A stretch of 64,000 bases of DNA, taken from contig CAADVS010000026.1 of NCBI GenBank assembly GCA_900752545.1, forward strand, positions 1-64,000. The letters run 5' to 3'. Positions within the stretch are counted from its first letter, which is position 1. Every line of letters starts with the position of its first letter. This DNA comes from an uncultured Collinsella sp. Its GTDB lineage: Bacteria > Actinomycetota > Coriobacteriia > Coriobacteriales > Coriobacteriaceae. Made by a program: the position numbers and the translations under genes. Shown here piece after piece: positions 33,240-41,342 of the stretch. Under the pieces are notes generated by a model, which saw nothing but the letters and a program-made list of their open reading frames with translations, did no database searches and was not told where the DNA came from.

Positions 33240-34244
33240 TTATCGATTCTCGATGCTACCGATATTTTTGAGCTCGATGGAAATGAGGCCGTTGGGCTCA
33301 TTGACGAACTCAATGTACTCGGAATTCGAACCCATCTCGGCCGGGAAGCTGATCTCGATGCCCGTGTCGGTACGAATCTTGTGATTGCGCACCGCCGCGC
33401 GTTCGACCTGCTTGCGCTCCACGGGCACACGCTCAGGCACCTTCTCCTCGGTCAGTGCCGCGCGCACGCTCTCCTTGATAACCGGTTCGTCCTCAAAGAC
33501 CTCATCGACGATATCCCAAGGCGGCAGCTCCTCGTCATCCTCAACCTTCTCGGCAACAGCAGCCTTAACCTTGGCGAGTGCTACAGCCGTGTTGGCACCG
33601 TGCTCCTCGGCGACTTCCTCGACCACACGCGTCACGGTGTCGATGACCTCCTTGCCCGATACCCCCGTGTCGCACTGCAGCAGGCCATCGGGAATGAGCA
33701 TGCGATCCTCGCCGGCAATCTTGCGCTTCTTATCCACATAGCCGATCTCCATGGTGCTTGCACGCACGATTGCATAGCTCGGCACCTTTTGCGAGGGATT
33801 CGGCAGAATGGCGTAGTGGCGCGCAATGTCGTTGCGCACCTCGCCCTCTTCGCGACCTACCTCGTGCATAAAAGCCTGCTTGGAGCCCAGCAGCATCACG
33901 GCAAACCAGCGGGCATCCTCATCGTCATCAAAGTCCGCCACAAGCACGTCAGTGGACTCGGCTTTCTCGGCCTTGGTGAGTTCGGAAGAGATGAACTCCG
34001 CAATCTGCTGCGACAGGTCCACGAACTCACGCTCACCAAAGAAATAGCTCTTGAGCTCGCCGCCGAATGCGGAGTTCTCGGCAAACGTGGCACGCTTGTT
34101 ATCGGCCGAAGTGCGCGCGCGACGCAGATGTGTGGTCACGAAGTTGCGGACAGTACGGCTTTCGATATCCAACTCGCGCTGGCTCATGACGTTGACGGCA
34201 GAGTCAAAGTCCAGGATATGCAGAATCGCGTGATTGATTTTCAT
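33240..34244 (-). CDS. nucleoid-associated protein (NdpA/YejK family)
   Basis: A 334-residue protein recognised by the family pattern rather than by enzyme motifs: MKINHAILHILDF at the start, a helical domain (about 1-110), a middle part with VGREEGEVRNDIARHYAILPNPSQKVPSYAIVRAS in blocks, and a C-terminal beta-rich part ending IEFVNEPNGLISIELKNIGSIENR. It is related to the enterobacterial nucleoid protein YejK, which binds DNA. Two in-frame starts (34253 and 34244) are nearly equal; the weak GGA upstream fits the later one slightly better. It stands alone between two terminators or repeats and may also be a mobile-element type homologue. Confidence 0.75.
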   Translation of the reverse strand: MKINHAILHILDFDSAVNVMSQRELDIESRTVRNFVTTHLRRARTSADNKRATFAENSAFGGELKSYFFGEREFVDLSQQIAEFISSELTKAEKAESTDVLVADFDDDEDARWFAVMLLGSKQAFMHEVGREEGEVRNDIARHYAILPNPSQKVPSYAIVRASTMEIGYVDKKRKIAGEDRMLIPDGLLQCDTGVSGKEVIDTVTRVVEEVAEEHGANTAVALAKVKAAVAEKVEDDEELPPWDIVDEVFEDEPVIKESVRAALTEEKVPERVPVERKQVERAAVRNHKIRTDTGIEISFPAEMGSNSEYIEFVNEPNGLISIELKNIGSIENR

Positions 34245-34318
34245 ATACGGCATTCCGTTCTAGATCGATTTCGGCACGAATCAGTATAGCGGTCGAGCCC
34301 GCCCCAGGCGCTTCGAAG

Positions 34319-34352
34319 ATTGGTGCATCGGGGACAGGTTGCTTGCACCAAT
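34319..34352. repeat. REP-like hairpin, copy A
   Basis: ATTGGTGCA / TGCACCAAT arms (34319-34327 and 34344-34352) around a loop containing GGGGACAGGTTGCT. A related hairpin lies at 35546-35576 on the other side of the DUF2974-type gene. Confidence 0.6.
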
Positions 34353-34354
34353 GG

Positions 34355-35515
34355 TTAGCGCAGGAGCTCGGACTGCCAAGCCTCGAGCTGTTCTGCCAAA
34401 CTCTTGCCGGCAGCGGGCACGTCGATCTGGGGTCGTTTGGGCAGCAGCGCACACTTAAGAATCGCAACGATGGTCTGCGAGACAAAGCGTCGCGTATCCT
34501 TGTCAAAGCCTTGCGCTGCCTGGAGCATCACGGGTAGGCTCTCGCGCAGATTCCCAGCGATATCCGCAAACCGCTCAGCACCCGTAGCCTCAAACACGGA
34601 GAACAACGCATCTACAAAACGCTCGCGTTCGCTAGGCGACACTGCAAGCAGCATCTCACGAATGGAACCATCAACGTATCGAGCACCGGCAGACAGGCGC
34701 TCACAGTACACGAAGTCGTGACCATCAACCACCCAGCTAAAGGGATTGTGCTGCAGCAGGCTGAACTCGGTGCTCTCAACGATGGCATAGTCCTCCTGTG
34801 TCTCGAACATCATGCCAAAGATCGACGACCGAGGTAGCGTCTTGTCGATTCGACCGGAAAGATCGGCAAAGGCGTCGCCGTTCAGAAACTCCTCGACGAA
34901 GCCCGGGCCATCATGGGAATACGCCCGTTCGATTCGTTCACGGGCAACATCGGAGCACATCGCTGCACCGTACACCGCAAGGTTTCCACCCTTGGAATGA
35001 CCCCCGCACAAAAGCGGCCCGCCAATCGCATCCGCCGCCTCGTCCACATAACGTGCCGCGGATTCCTGGGCCGGCACAGGACACCGGAACGCCATGTTAA
35101 AGTCTTCTTTCCAGCCCACAATCGTACTATCGGTCCCCCGGAAGGAAAGATAACTAAACCCCGCCGGAAACCGGAACGCCATGGCTGCGAACTGCTCCGT
35201 CGCCACCATATCGCTCACAGCACGATAGCCGCAAACGTGCACGCCACGGTAGCGAGGACTTGCTGCCACGGCCTCCAACAAGGCCCTGCTCCCCTCCGGG
35301 TCCCACAAGTCGTCAATCATGTCCCGGTAGCACTCGGCACGCAGCAGCTCGCGTACGTCTAGGCCCTGCCAGTTCGTCAGCTCCGCCATATCACCCGGCA
35401 AACGCAAATAGGACAACCACGCAAAGACGAGGCTATCCACCGCGCAGAACGGCCGCTCCTCAAACGGATCAAACGCCGTCTGGGCATAGGTCAAAAAATT
35501 AGGCAAATCCGACAT
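34355..35515 (-). CDS. DUF2974 / Mbeg1-like alpha/beta-hydrolase protein
   Basis: A 386-residue protein with the arrangement of the Mbeg1-like (DUF2974) family, whose members have an alpha/beta-hydrolase fold. The nucleophile elbow GGHSKGGNLA is near residue 172, preceded by YLSFRGTDSTIVGWKEDFNM, the lipase-like RGTD segment, and followed by YSHDGPGFVEEF. The rest resembles the helical lid and C-terminal helices. Substrates of this family are unknown; esterase or lipase activity is only inferred. The Shine-Dalgarno is weak (GGGAGGG before ATG 35515). The gene is flanked by two copies of the same hairpin repeat. I see no signal peptide. Confidence 0.8.
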   Translation of the reverse strand: MSDLPNFLTYAQTAFDPFEERPFCAVDSLVFAWLSYLRLPGDMAELTNWQGLDVRELLRAECYRDMIDDLWDPEGSRALLEAVAASPRYRGVHVCGYRAVSDMVATEQFAAMAFRFPAGFSYLSFRGTDSTIVGWKEDFNMAFRCPVPAQESAARYVDEAADAIGGPLLCGGHSKGGNLAVYGAAMCSDVARERIERAYSHDGPGFVEEFLNGDAFADLSGRIDKTLPRSSIFGMMFETQEDYAIVESTEFSLLQHNPFSWVVDGHDFVYCERLSAGARYVDGSIREMLLAVSPSERERFVDALFSVFEATGAERFADIAGNLRESLPVMLQAAQGFDKDTRRFVSQTIVAILKCALLPKRPQIDVPAAGKSLAEQLEAWQSELLR

Positions 35516-35530
35516 GGCCCTCCCATCAAC

Positions 35531-35577
35531 TATGGTGCATTGGGATGGTGCATTGGGGTCAGGTTACTTTGCACCAA
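35531..35577. repeat. REP-like hairpin, copy B, with a partial tandem duplicate
   Basis: TGGTGCA / TGCACCA arms at 35546-35552 and 35570-35576 around TTGGGGTCAGGTTACTT. The first 13 bp (ATGGTGCATTGGG) are duplicated just in front (35532-35544). It is related to copy A and to 20477-20500. Confidence 0.6.
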
Positions 35578-35578
35578 A

Positions 35579-35611
35579 AAGGCGCCCGGACCGTGTGGGC
35601 CCGGACGCCTT
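35579..35611 (-). terminator. terminator of ldh
   Basis: An AAGGCG-CCCGG stem pairs with CCCGG-CGCCTT around GACCGTGTGG; T-run (TTTTT) on the minus strand. It is adjacent to repeat copy B. Confidence 0.75.
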
Positions 35612-35642
35612 CATTGTAGCTTTTCGCTCTAGCGAGCTTGAT

Positions 35643-36593
35643 TTAGCAGGAGAAATCGACGCTGTCGATGATGTCCTTGAGGGCCTTGGCGGAGACGGTG
35701 AGCTCATGCTGCTCGTCGTCGTTCAGCGGCACGGGGACGCGGCAGACAACGCCGTCGCGGCCAACGACGGTCGGCATGGAGATGGCAAGATCGGACAGGC
35801 CATACTCGCCCACCATGAGCGAAGAGACGGGCAGAACGGTCTGCTCATCGCGCATGACGGCGGTGCAGATGCGCTTGACGGCCATGGCGACGCCATAGTA
35901 GGTGGCGTGCTTCTTCTCGATGATGGTGTAGGCGGAGTTCTTGACGTCCTCGGCGATGCGCTTCTCGGCAGCCTCATGCTCCAAGTGGCCGTGAAGCTCA
36001 CAGAAAGTGTTCAGCGGAACGCCAGCAACCTGAGCGCTGGACCAAGCGACAAACTCGGAGTCGCCGTGCTCGCCCATGACATAGGCCTGGACATCGCGCG
36101 GGTCAACCTCGACGTGAGCGCCGAGCATCTGCTGCAGGCGGCCGGTGTCGAGCACGGTACCGGAACCGATGACGTGGCCCTCGGGCAGGCCGGACATCTT
36201 GATGGCGGCGTAGGTCAGGACATCGACCGGGTTGGAGACGATTAGCAGAATGCCGTCGAAGCCGGACTTCTTAATCTCGGGGATAATGGACTTAAAGATG
36301 CTGACGTTCTTGTTGACCAGGTCCAGGCGGGTCTCACCGGGCTTCTGGGCAGCGCCAGCGGTGACGACGATCATGGCGGCGTCGGCGACATCGGAATAAT
36401 CGCCGGCGTAGATCTTCATCGGCTCGGCAAACGTCATGCCGTGCGCGATATCCAGGGCCTCACCCTCGGCACGGTTCTTGTCCACGTCGATGAGGACCAT
36501 CTCGGAGAACAGACCACTCTGCATCAGTGCGAACGCCGAAGACGAACCGACGAAACCGCAGCCGACAATAGCGACCTTCTTCTCGTTAACCAT
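35643..36593 (-). CDS. ldh: L-lactate dehydrogenase
   Basis: Reduces pyruvate to L-lactate and reoxidises NADH at the end of glycolysis. The 316 residues fit the LDH/MDH family. The NAD motif VAIVGCGFVGSSSAFAL is at the N-terminus; AAQKPGETRLDLV has the Gln that marks LDH rather than the Arg of malate dehydrogenase. SNPVDVLTYAA, GSGTVLDTGRLQ and the catalytic His in MGEHGDSEF are all present. ATG 36593 has GGGAG upstream, and the earlier in-frame ATG (36671) would add residues not found in the family. A hairpin at 36619-36651 and an inverted repeat at 36731-36754 lie in its upstream region. Confidence 0.96.
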   Translation of the reverse strand: MVNEKKVAIVGCGFVGSSSAFALMQSGLFSEMVLIDVDKNRAEGEALDIAHGMTFAEPMKIYAGDYSDVADAAMIVVTAGAAQKPGETRLDLVNKNVSIFKSIIPEIKKSGFDGILLIVSNPVDVLTYAAIKMSGLPEGHVIGSGTVLDTGRLQQMLGAHVEVDPRDVQAYVMGEHGDSEFVAWSSAQVAGVPLNTFCELHGHLEHEAAEKRIAEDVKNSAYTIIEKKHATYYGVAMAVKRICTAVMRDEQTVLPVSSLMVGEYGLSDLAISMPTVVGRDGVVCRVPVPLNDDEQHELTVSAKALKDIIDSVDFSC

Positions 36594-36618
36594 TAGAAAC
36601 TCCCATCTCTCTCCACAA

Positions 36619-36651
36619 ACAAGCCGCCCGGGAACGACCCGAGCGGCTTGT
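36619..36651 (-). terminator. hairpin in front of ldh
   Basis: ACAAGCCGC (36619-36627) and GCGGCTTGT (36643-36651) form a 9-bp stem, followed on the minus strand by TTGT. It could end the aminotransferase transcript or attenuate ldh. It lies only 26 bp before the ldh start. Confidence 0.45.
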
Positions 36652-36730
36652 CGTAATCCCAATACATCCAATCGGGACTTTGATTATGCTCCTATTCGCA
36701 GCCAAAAATCGACCGTTTACCGAAATTGTT

Positions 36731-36754
36731 TGCAGTATTCGTAAAATAACTGCA
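36731..36754. promoter_or_regulatory. inverted repeat upstream of ldh, candidate operator
   Basis: TGCAGT (36731-36736) and ACTGCA (36749-36754) separated by 12 AT-rich bases, about 140 bp upstream of ldh. The protein that would bind is unknown. Confidence 0.3.
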
Positions 36755-36794
36755 CGAAATCGGTTTCGAGCTATTGACGAGTCGAAATAGGTTT

Positions 36795-37958
36795 CTAATA
36801 CAAGCCCGCCTCGCGAATGGCCTCGACAGCCAAAGCGATCTGGTCGGGCGGCAAAACCAGCGCCATACGCACGTGCCCCTCGCCCGAAGGGCCAAAGCTC
36901 GCGCCCGGCGTCACCACAACGCCGGCCTTCTCCATGAGCTCCTCGCAAAACGCCATGGAATCGGTGCGACCACCGGGAAGCTTGGCCCACACAAACATAG
37001 AGCCATGCGCGTTGGGACGCTCCCAGCCCAGGCCCTCAAGACCGTCGCAAAGGGCATCGCGGCGCTCCTGGTACTTCAGACGCTGCGCCTCGACCTCATC
37101 GCGCGGACCGTTCAGGCAGGCGATGGCGGCCTTCTGGATCGGGAAGAACATACCAAAGTCGATCTGGCCGCGCAGCTTGGCAAAGGAAGAGACCACATCC
37201 TCGCGACCGACCAAAAAGCCGATGCGGGCACCGGTGACGTTAAACGACTTGGAGAGCGAGAAGAACTCCACGCCCACCTCGAGCGCACCGGGATACTGCA
37301 AGAAGCTGCCGCCGGGCTCGCCGTCAAACACGATGTCAGAGTACGCGTTGTCATGGACGATGAGTAGGTCGTGCTCGCGGGCGAAAGCGATGATCTCCTC
37401 GTAGACCTCGGGCGTGCCCACCGAGCCGACCGGGTTCGCGGGCAGCGACACGATCATATACTTGGCACGATCGGCCACCTCGGGATCGATACCCGCCACA
37501 TAGGGCAGGTAATTATGCTCGGCAACCAGCGGATAGTATTCGAGCTTGGCATCGGCGATCTTGGCACCCGCCTCAAAGACCGGGTAGCACGGATCGGGAA
37601 CCAGAATGGTGTCGCCCGGATCGAGCAGAGCCAGGCCCAAATGGCCCACGCCCTCCTGTGTGCCGTTGCACGACTGCACCATGGACGGCGTAATGCCCGA
37701 AACGCCAAAGCGGCGCTCATAGTAATCGCACACGGCTTGCTTGAGTTCGGGCAGGTCGCGCAGGGCATACTTCCACATCTCGGGATCTTGGGCTGCCTGT
37801 GTGAGCGCCTCGACCACGTGGTCGTACGGCTTAAAGTCGGGCGTACCCACGCTCATGTTGTAAATGGTCTTGCCCTGAGCCTTCAGCGCGAGCAGTTTGT
37901 TGTTGAGCGAGGCGAAGACCTCCGCGCCAAAGCGGTCGAGACGCTGCGATGCCTGCAT
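36795..37958 (-). CDS. class I/II PLP-dependent aminotransferase
   Basis: A 387-residue fold-type I aminotransferase. NMSVGTPDFKPYDHVV opens the substrate domain, SLPANPVGSVGTPEVYEEI and HDNAYSDIVFDG hold the cofactor Asp and Tyr, and the Schiff-base lysine is in SLSKSFNVTGARIGFLVG. It is close in type to the N-acetyl-LL-diaminopimelate aminotransferase (PatA) and DapL groups, which would fit the acetylase lysine pathway in this window, but many members act on other amino acids. ATG 37958 has AAAGGTGG upstream. It lies between the nadE terminator and ldh, so it has its own promoter. Confidence 0.85.
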   Translation of the reverse strand: MQASQRLDRFGAEVFASLNNKLLALKAQGKTIYNMSVGTPDFKPYDHVVEALTQAAQDPEMWKYALRDLPELKQAVCDYYERRFGVSGITPSMVQSCNGTQEGVGHLGLALLDPGDTILVPDPCYPVFEAGAKIADAKLEYYPLVAEHNYLPYVAGIDPEVADRAKYMIVSLPANPVGSVGTPEVYEEIIAFAREHDLLIVHDNAYSDIVFDGEPGGSFLQYPGALEVGVEFFSLSKSFNVTGARIGFLVGREDVVSSFAKLRGQIDFGMFFPIQKAAIACLNGPRDEVEAQRLKYQERRDALCDGLEGLGWERPNAHGSMFVWAKLPGGRTDSMAFCEELMEKAGVVVTPGASFGPSGEGHVRMALVLPPDQIALAVEAIREAGLY

Positions 37959-37975
37959 GGTGCCACCTTTCGATA

Positions 37976-38008
37976 TAAAAAACGCGGCGCTCCGACAAGA
38001 GCGCCGCG
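37976..38008 (-). terminator. rho-independent terminator of nadE
   Basis: CGCGGCGCTC (37983-37992) pairs with GAGCGCCGCG (37999-38008), a 10-bp perfect stem followed by TTTTTT on the minus strand. Confidence 0.88.
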
Positions 38009-38076
38009 CGATACGGGCCATCAGATTGCAAAAGTGTAACGCTTGCAACCCCCGTATTGGTTCAATTTAGCCAACC

Positions 38077-40056
38077 TTAGTCAATTGCATTGAGCGCGTC
38101 GACCTGCGCAAGCCACAAACGCGAGCTGGCGTCACTCGGCATACGCCAATCGCCGCGCGGGCTGAGCGTCACCGAGCCTACCTTGGGACCATCGGGCAGG
38201 CAGCTGCGCTTAAACTGCTGGGCAAAGAAGCGACGGTAGAACGTACGCAACCACGTGTGGACGGTCTTGGTGTCGTAGACGCCCTCGAAGCTCTTGAGCG
38301 CCATGCGGTAGATCTTGCCCGGCTCAAAGCCAAAACGCAGCAGGTAGTAGAGGAAGTAGTCGTGCAGCTCGTACGGGCCCACCAAATCCTCAGTCTTCTG
38401 TGCAATCTCGCCATCGCCCGTGGGCGGCAGAAGCTCGGGGGACACCGGCGTATCGAGGATGTCGAGCAGCGTCTCGGCAATACGACCGCCAAAGACATCG
38501 GCGGCATAACGCACCAGATGGCGCACAAGCGTCTTGGGCACGCTCGCGTTGACGGCGTACATGCTCATGTGGTCGCCGTTATAGGTGGCCCAGCCGAGCG
38601 CCAGCTCCGACAGGTCGCCCGTGCCGATGACAAAACCGCCAGCCTGGTTGGCCAGATCCATCAGAATCTGCGTACGCTCGCGCGCCTGGCTGTTCTCGTA
38701 GGTCACGTCCTGCACGGCCGGATCGTGCTCAATGTCCTTGAAGTGCTGCTCCACGGCCGCGTGGATCGAAACCTCGCGGAAGCTCACACCCAGGTCGCGG
38801 GCGAGCGACTCGGCATTGGACTTGGTGCGGTGCGTGGTGCCAAAGCCGGGCATCGACACGGCCGTGATACCGGTGCGCGGCAGGCCCAGTGCATCGAAGG
38901 CGCGCACGGTCACAAGCAGCGCCAGCGTGGAGTCCAAGCCACCCGAAAGACCGATGACCGCAGCCTTGGTACCCGTATGGGCAAGGCGGGTCTTGAGGCC
39001 GGCGGTCTGCAGGTCGAGGATGGTCTCGCAGCGCTCGGCCAGGTCACCGTGGTCTGCCGGCACAAAAGGCGCACGCGGGAAAACGCGGTCGATATTGAGC
39101 GCATCGCGCAGGACAGGCTCTTTGGCCAGCACGCCCTCAAACGAAAACTCAACGGTCGTGGCCTCCGGCGCATCGTCCGCGCGCGCCCACGTGGTCGAGC
39201 GACGGCGCTCGGCAACCAGACGGTCAAGGTCAACGTCGGCGACGGCCATATCACAGGTAAGCAGTTTGGTGGCGGCGAGCTTGGAGCCGTTTTCGTAGAC
39301 GAGGTTCTCGCCCGCAAAGACCATATCGGTCGTGGACTCGCCCTCACTCGCATCCGCGTAGGCATAGGCACAGTACAGGCGCGCACTCTGATTGGAGATG
39401 AGGCTGCGGCGATAGTCTGCTTTACCGATAATCTCGTCCGAGGCCGACGGGTTGAGGATCACCGTCGCACCGGCAAGCGCCATCTCGGTCGAAGGGGGCG
39501 CCGGCACCCATAGGTCCTCACAGACCTCAACGCCCAGCACCATATCCTCGGCACCTTCATCACAGCAGCGGTAGACAAGCCCCGAGCCCAGCGGAACCGG
39601 ACCCTGACCGGCAAACTCGACCCACACAGGATCTGCGGGCGCCGGAGCAAACCAGCGGCGCTCGTAGAACTCGCCATAGTTGGGCAGATACTTCTTGGCC
39701 GTCAGGCCCAAAAGCTCGCCCGCGCAGCACATGGCGGCGCAGTTGTAGATATTCTCGGCAACTGCAACGGGAAGACCGATGGTAAAGACAATCGGCAGCC
39801 CACGAGTCTCATCGAGGATATGCACCAGAGCAGTCTCGCAGGCATGCAGCAGCGTGCGGTTATGGAACAGGTCGGCCGCGGTATAGCCGCACAGGTTAAG
39901 CTCGGGCAGCACCAGCGCGCGAACGCCGTGCTCGACAGCTTCGCGAACAGCCGCCAGCGCAACCTCGGCATTGCCCTCGACATCGGCAACGCGAATCTTG
40001 GGCGAGGCCGCCGCCACACGCAAAAAGCCATCAGACTGAGAAAGGTGAAGATTCAT
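38077..40056 (-). CDS. nadE: glutamine-dependent NAD+ synthetase
   Basis: A two-domain enzyme of 659 residues that amidates deamido-NAD to NAD using glutamine. The N-terminal nitrilase-like glutaminase (about 1-300) carries the Glu-Lys-Cys triad in LPELNLCGY, KKYLPNYGEFYE and GVEVCEDLWV. The C-terminal synthetase (about 330-650) has the PP-loop IGLSGGLDSTLALL, GTGDLSELALGW and the region GEIAQKTEDLVGPYELHDYF in blocks. The long form is normal where free ammonia is not used. GGGAG precedes ATG 40056; a start nine codons earlier is unlikely. It ends at a strong terminator. Confidence 0.95.
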   Translation of the reverse strand: MNLHLSQSDGFLRVAAASPKIRVADVEGNAEVALAAVREAVEHGVRALVLPELNLCGYTAADLFHNRTLLHACETALVHILDETRGLPIVFTIGLPVAVAENIYNCAAMCCAGELLGLTAKKYLPNYGEFYERRWFAPAPADPVWVEFAGQGPVPLGSGLVYRCCDEGAEDMVLGVEVCEDLWVPAPPSTEMALAGATVILNPSASDEIIGKADYRRSLISNQSARLYCAYAYADASEGESTTDMVFAGENLVYENGSKLAATKLLTCDMAVADVDLDRLVAERRRSTTWARADDAPEATTVEFSFEGVLAKEPVLRDALNIDRVFPRAPFVPADHGDLAERCETILDLQTAGLKTRLAHTGTKAAVIGLSGGLDSTLALLVTVRAFDALGLPRTGITAVSMPGFGTTHRTKSNAESLARDLGVSFREVSIHAAVEQHFKDIEHDPAVQDVTYENSQARERTQILMDLANQAGGFVIGTGDLSELALGWATYNGDHMSMYAVNASVPKTLVRHLVRYAADVFGGRIAETLLDILDTPVSPELLPPTGDGEIAQKTEDLVGPYELHDYFLYYLLRFGFEPGKIYRMALKSFEGVYDTKTVHTWLRTFYRRFFAQQFKRSCLPDGPKVGSVTLSPRGDWRMPSDASSRLWLAQVDALNAID

Positions 40057-40259
40057 AAGAATGCTCCCGTGCGTAAACGCCATTCACAACAATTAGCAAG
40101 CCCTATTGTAGTTCAACCGCCGGCTGTAACCGCATCCCACCAACTTGGTGAGCTATTGATGAGTTGATGGTATCTGTTAAATGTCACGTACGATTCACAT
40201 CTGGTGGGTACCCTGATGGCTACACGAAACGAAGCAGATTTACACCGGGAGGACCCCGT

Positions 40260-41204
40260 ATGACAACCAAGTACACCGACGCGCCGCGCACGCGCGTCAT
40301 GACACCGGCCGCGCTCAACAACGGCGTTCACGAAAACCATTCCATCGGACAGACCATGGCCATCGCGCCCAAAAAAGGCCTGTTCGACGACATTTCCATT
40401 CCTCAAATCATCGCCGGCGCCGCAGCCGCCGCCACAAGCGTCGCGCTTGCTTCCAAGATTGGTATCGCTGGTTCAGTAATTGGCGCCGCCGTGAGCTCGG
40501 TCATCACCGTTGTGTCCTCGCAGGTCTACCGCCACTTTATCTCTGCCAGCGCCAAAGCCCTCAAAGGCACGCATGCCGCCGTCGACTACCCCGCCGGCGC
40601 CTATGAGCCCGTTGAGTTTGAGGCCGAGGAGCACCTGGGCGGCGCCGCGACCACGCAAGAGATGCGCCAGATTGCGGGGCGCGCGACCACGGCCCGCGTC
40701 GCCCCTGACAGCCTGCGCGCCAAGGCCGCGGCAGAGCGCAGTCAGACGCAAAAGAAGGTCATCATCTTCTCGATCGCCATCGCCATCGTCGCGGTCATCG
40801 CCTGCACCGGTGCCATCCTTATCACCACCGCCGGTGAGGGTCTGGGCGAGCGTCCCGAGCCAATCCTTTCGTCGCGCACGACCGAGCACGACGCGGATAA
40901 CACCGGTCAATCACAAAACCAGCAGGACGACTCGCAGAGCAACTCCTCATCCACCGACTCGTCATCGAACTCCCCCGATCAATCGCAGGGCGTCGATTCC
41001 TCTGCGAACAATAGCGGCACGCAATCCGGCACGACCGACTCAAGCCAAACGACTGACGGCTCTCAACCGAGCACGGGCGACCAGACGAGCGGCAATACAT
41101 CGGGCACGGAATCTACCGACAACAGCAACACCAACAGCTCGAGCGGAACCGCGTCCGGCACAGCATCTGACAGCTCGAGCCAAGGAACGGCATCGGGCAA
41201 CTAA
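40260..41204 (+). CDS. membrane protein with a Ser/Thr/Asp-rich tail, unknown function
   Basis: A 314-residue protein. After a cytoplasmic start, a Gly/Ala-rich hydrophobic patch (about 45-80; SIPQIIAGAAAAATSVALASK onward) and a membrane helix (about 165-190; KVIIFSIAIAIVAVIACTGAILITTAG) flank an acidic-basic middle. The last 100 residues are almost only Ser, Thr, Asp, Asn, Gln and Gly, a low-complexity region expected outside the cell. GGGAGG lies before ATG 40260. No LPxTG or enzyme motif is visible. A similar low-complexity theme (Pro/Ala/Glu) occurs in the next gene. The function is unknown; a wall-spanning anchor is the best guess. Confidence 0.65.
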   Translation: MTTKYTDAPRTRVMTPAALNNGVHENHSIGQTMAIAPKKGLFDDISIPQIIAGAAAAATSVALASKIGIAGSVIGAAVSSVITVVSSQVYRHFISASAKALKGTHAAVDYPAGAYEPVEFEAEEHLGGAATTQEMRQIAGRATTARVAPDSLRAKAAAERSQTQKKVIIFSIAIAIVAVIACTGAILITTAGEGLGERPEPILSSRTTEHDADNTGQSQNQQDDSQSNSSSTDSSSNSPDQSQGVDSSANNSGTQSGTTDSSQTTDGSQPSTGDQTSGNTSGTESTDNSNTNSSSGTASGTASDSSSQGTASGN

Positions 41205-41342
41205 GCACGTTTGCCTCTCATAGATAACCGACCTGCATAACGGGCGCGAACCGGCAACGGTCGCGCCCGTTTGCCTTGGGCGACGAGATGGCAAGCCCCG
41301 CGCGATGGTAAGATGCTTTGGTGTGTAAAGAGGAGATTTGCC

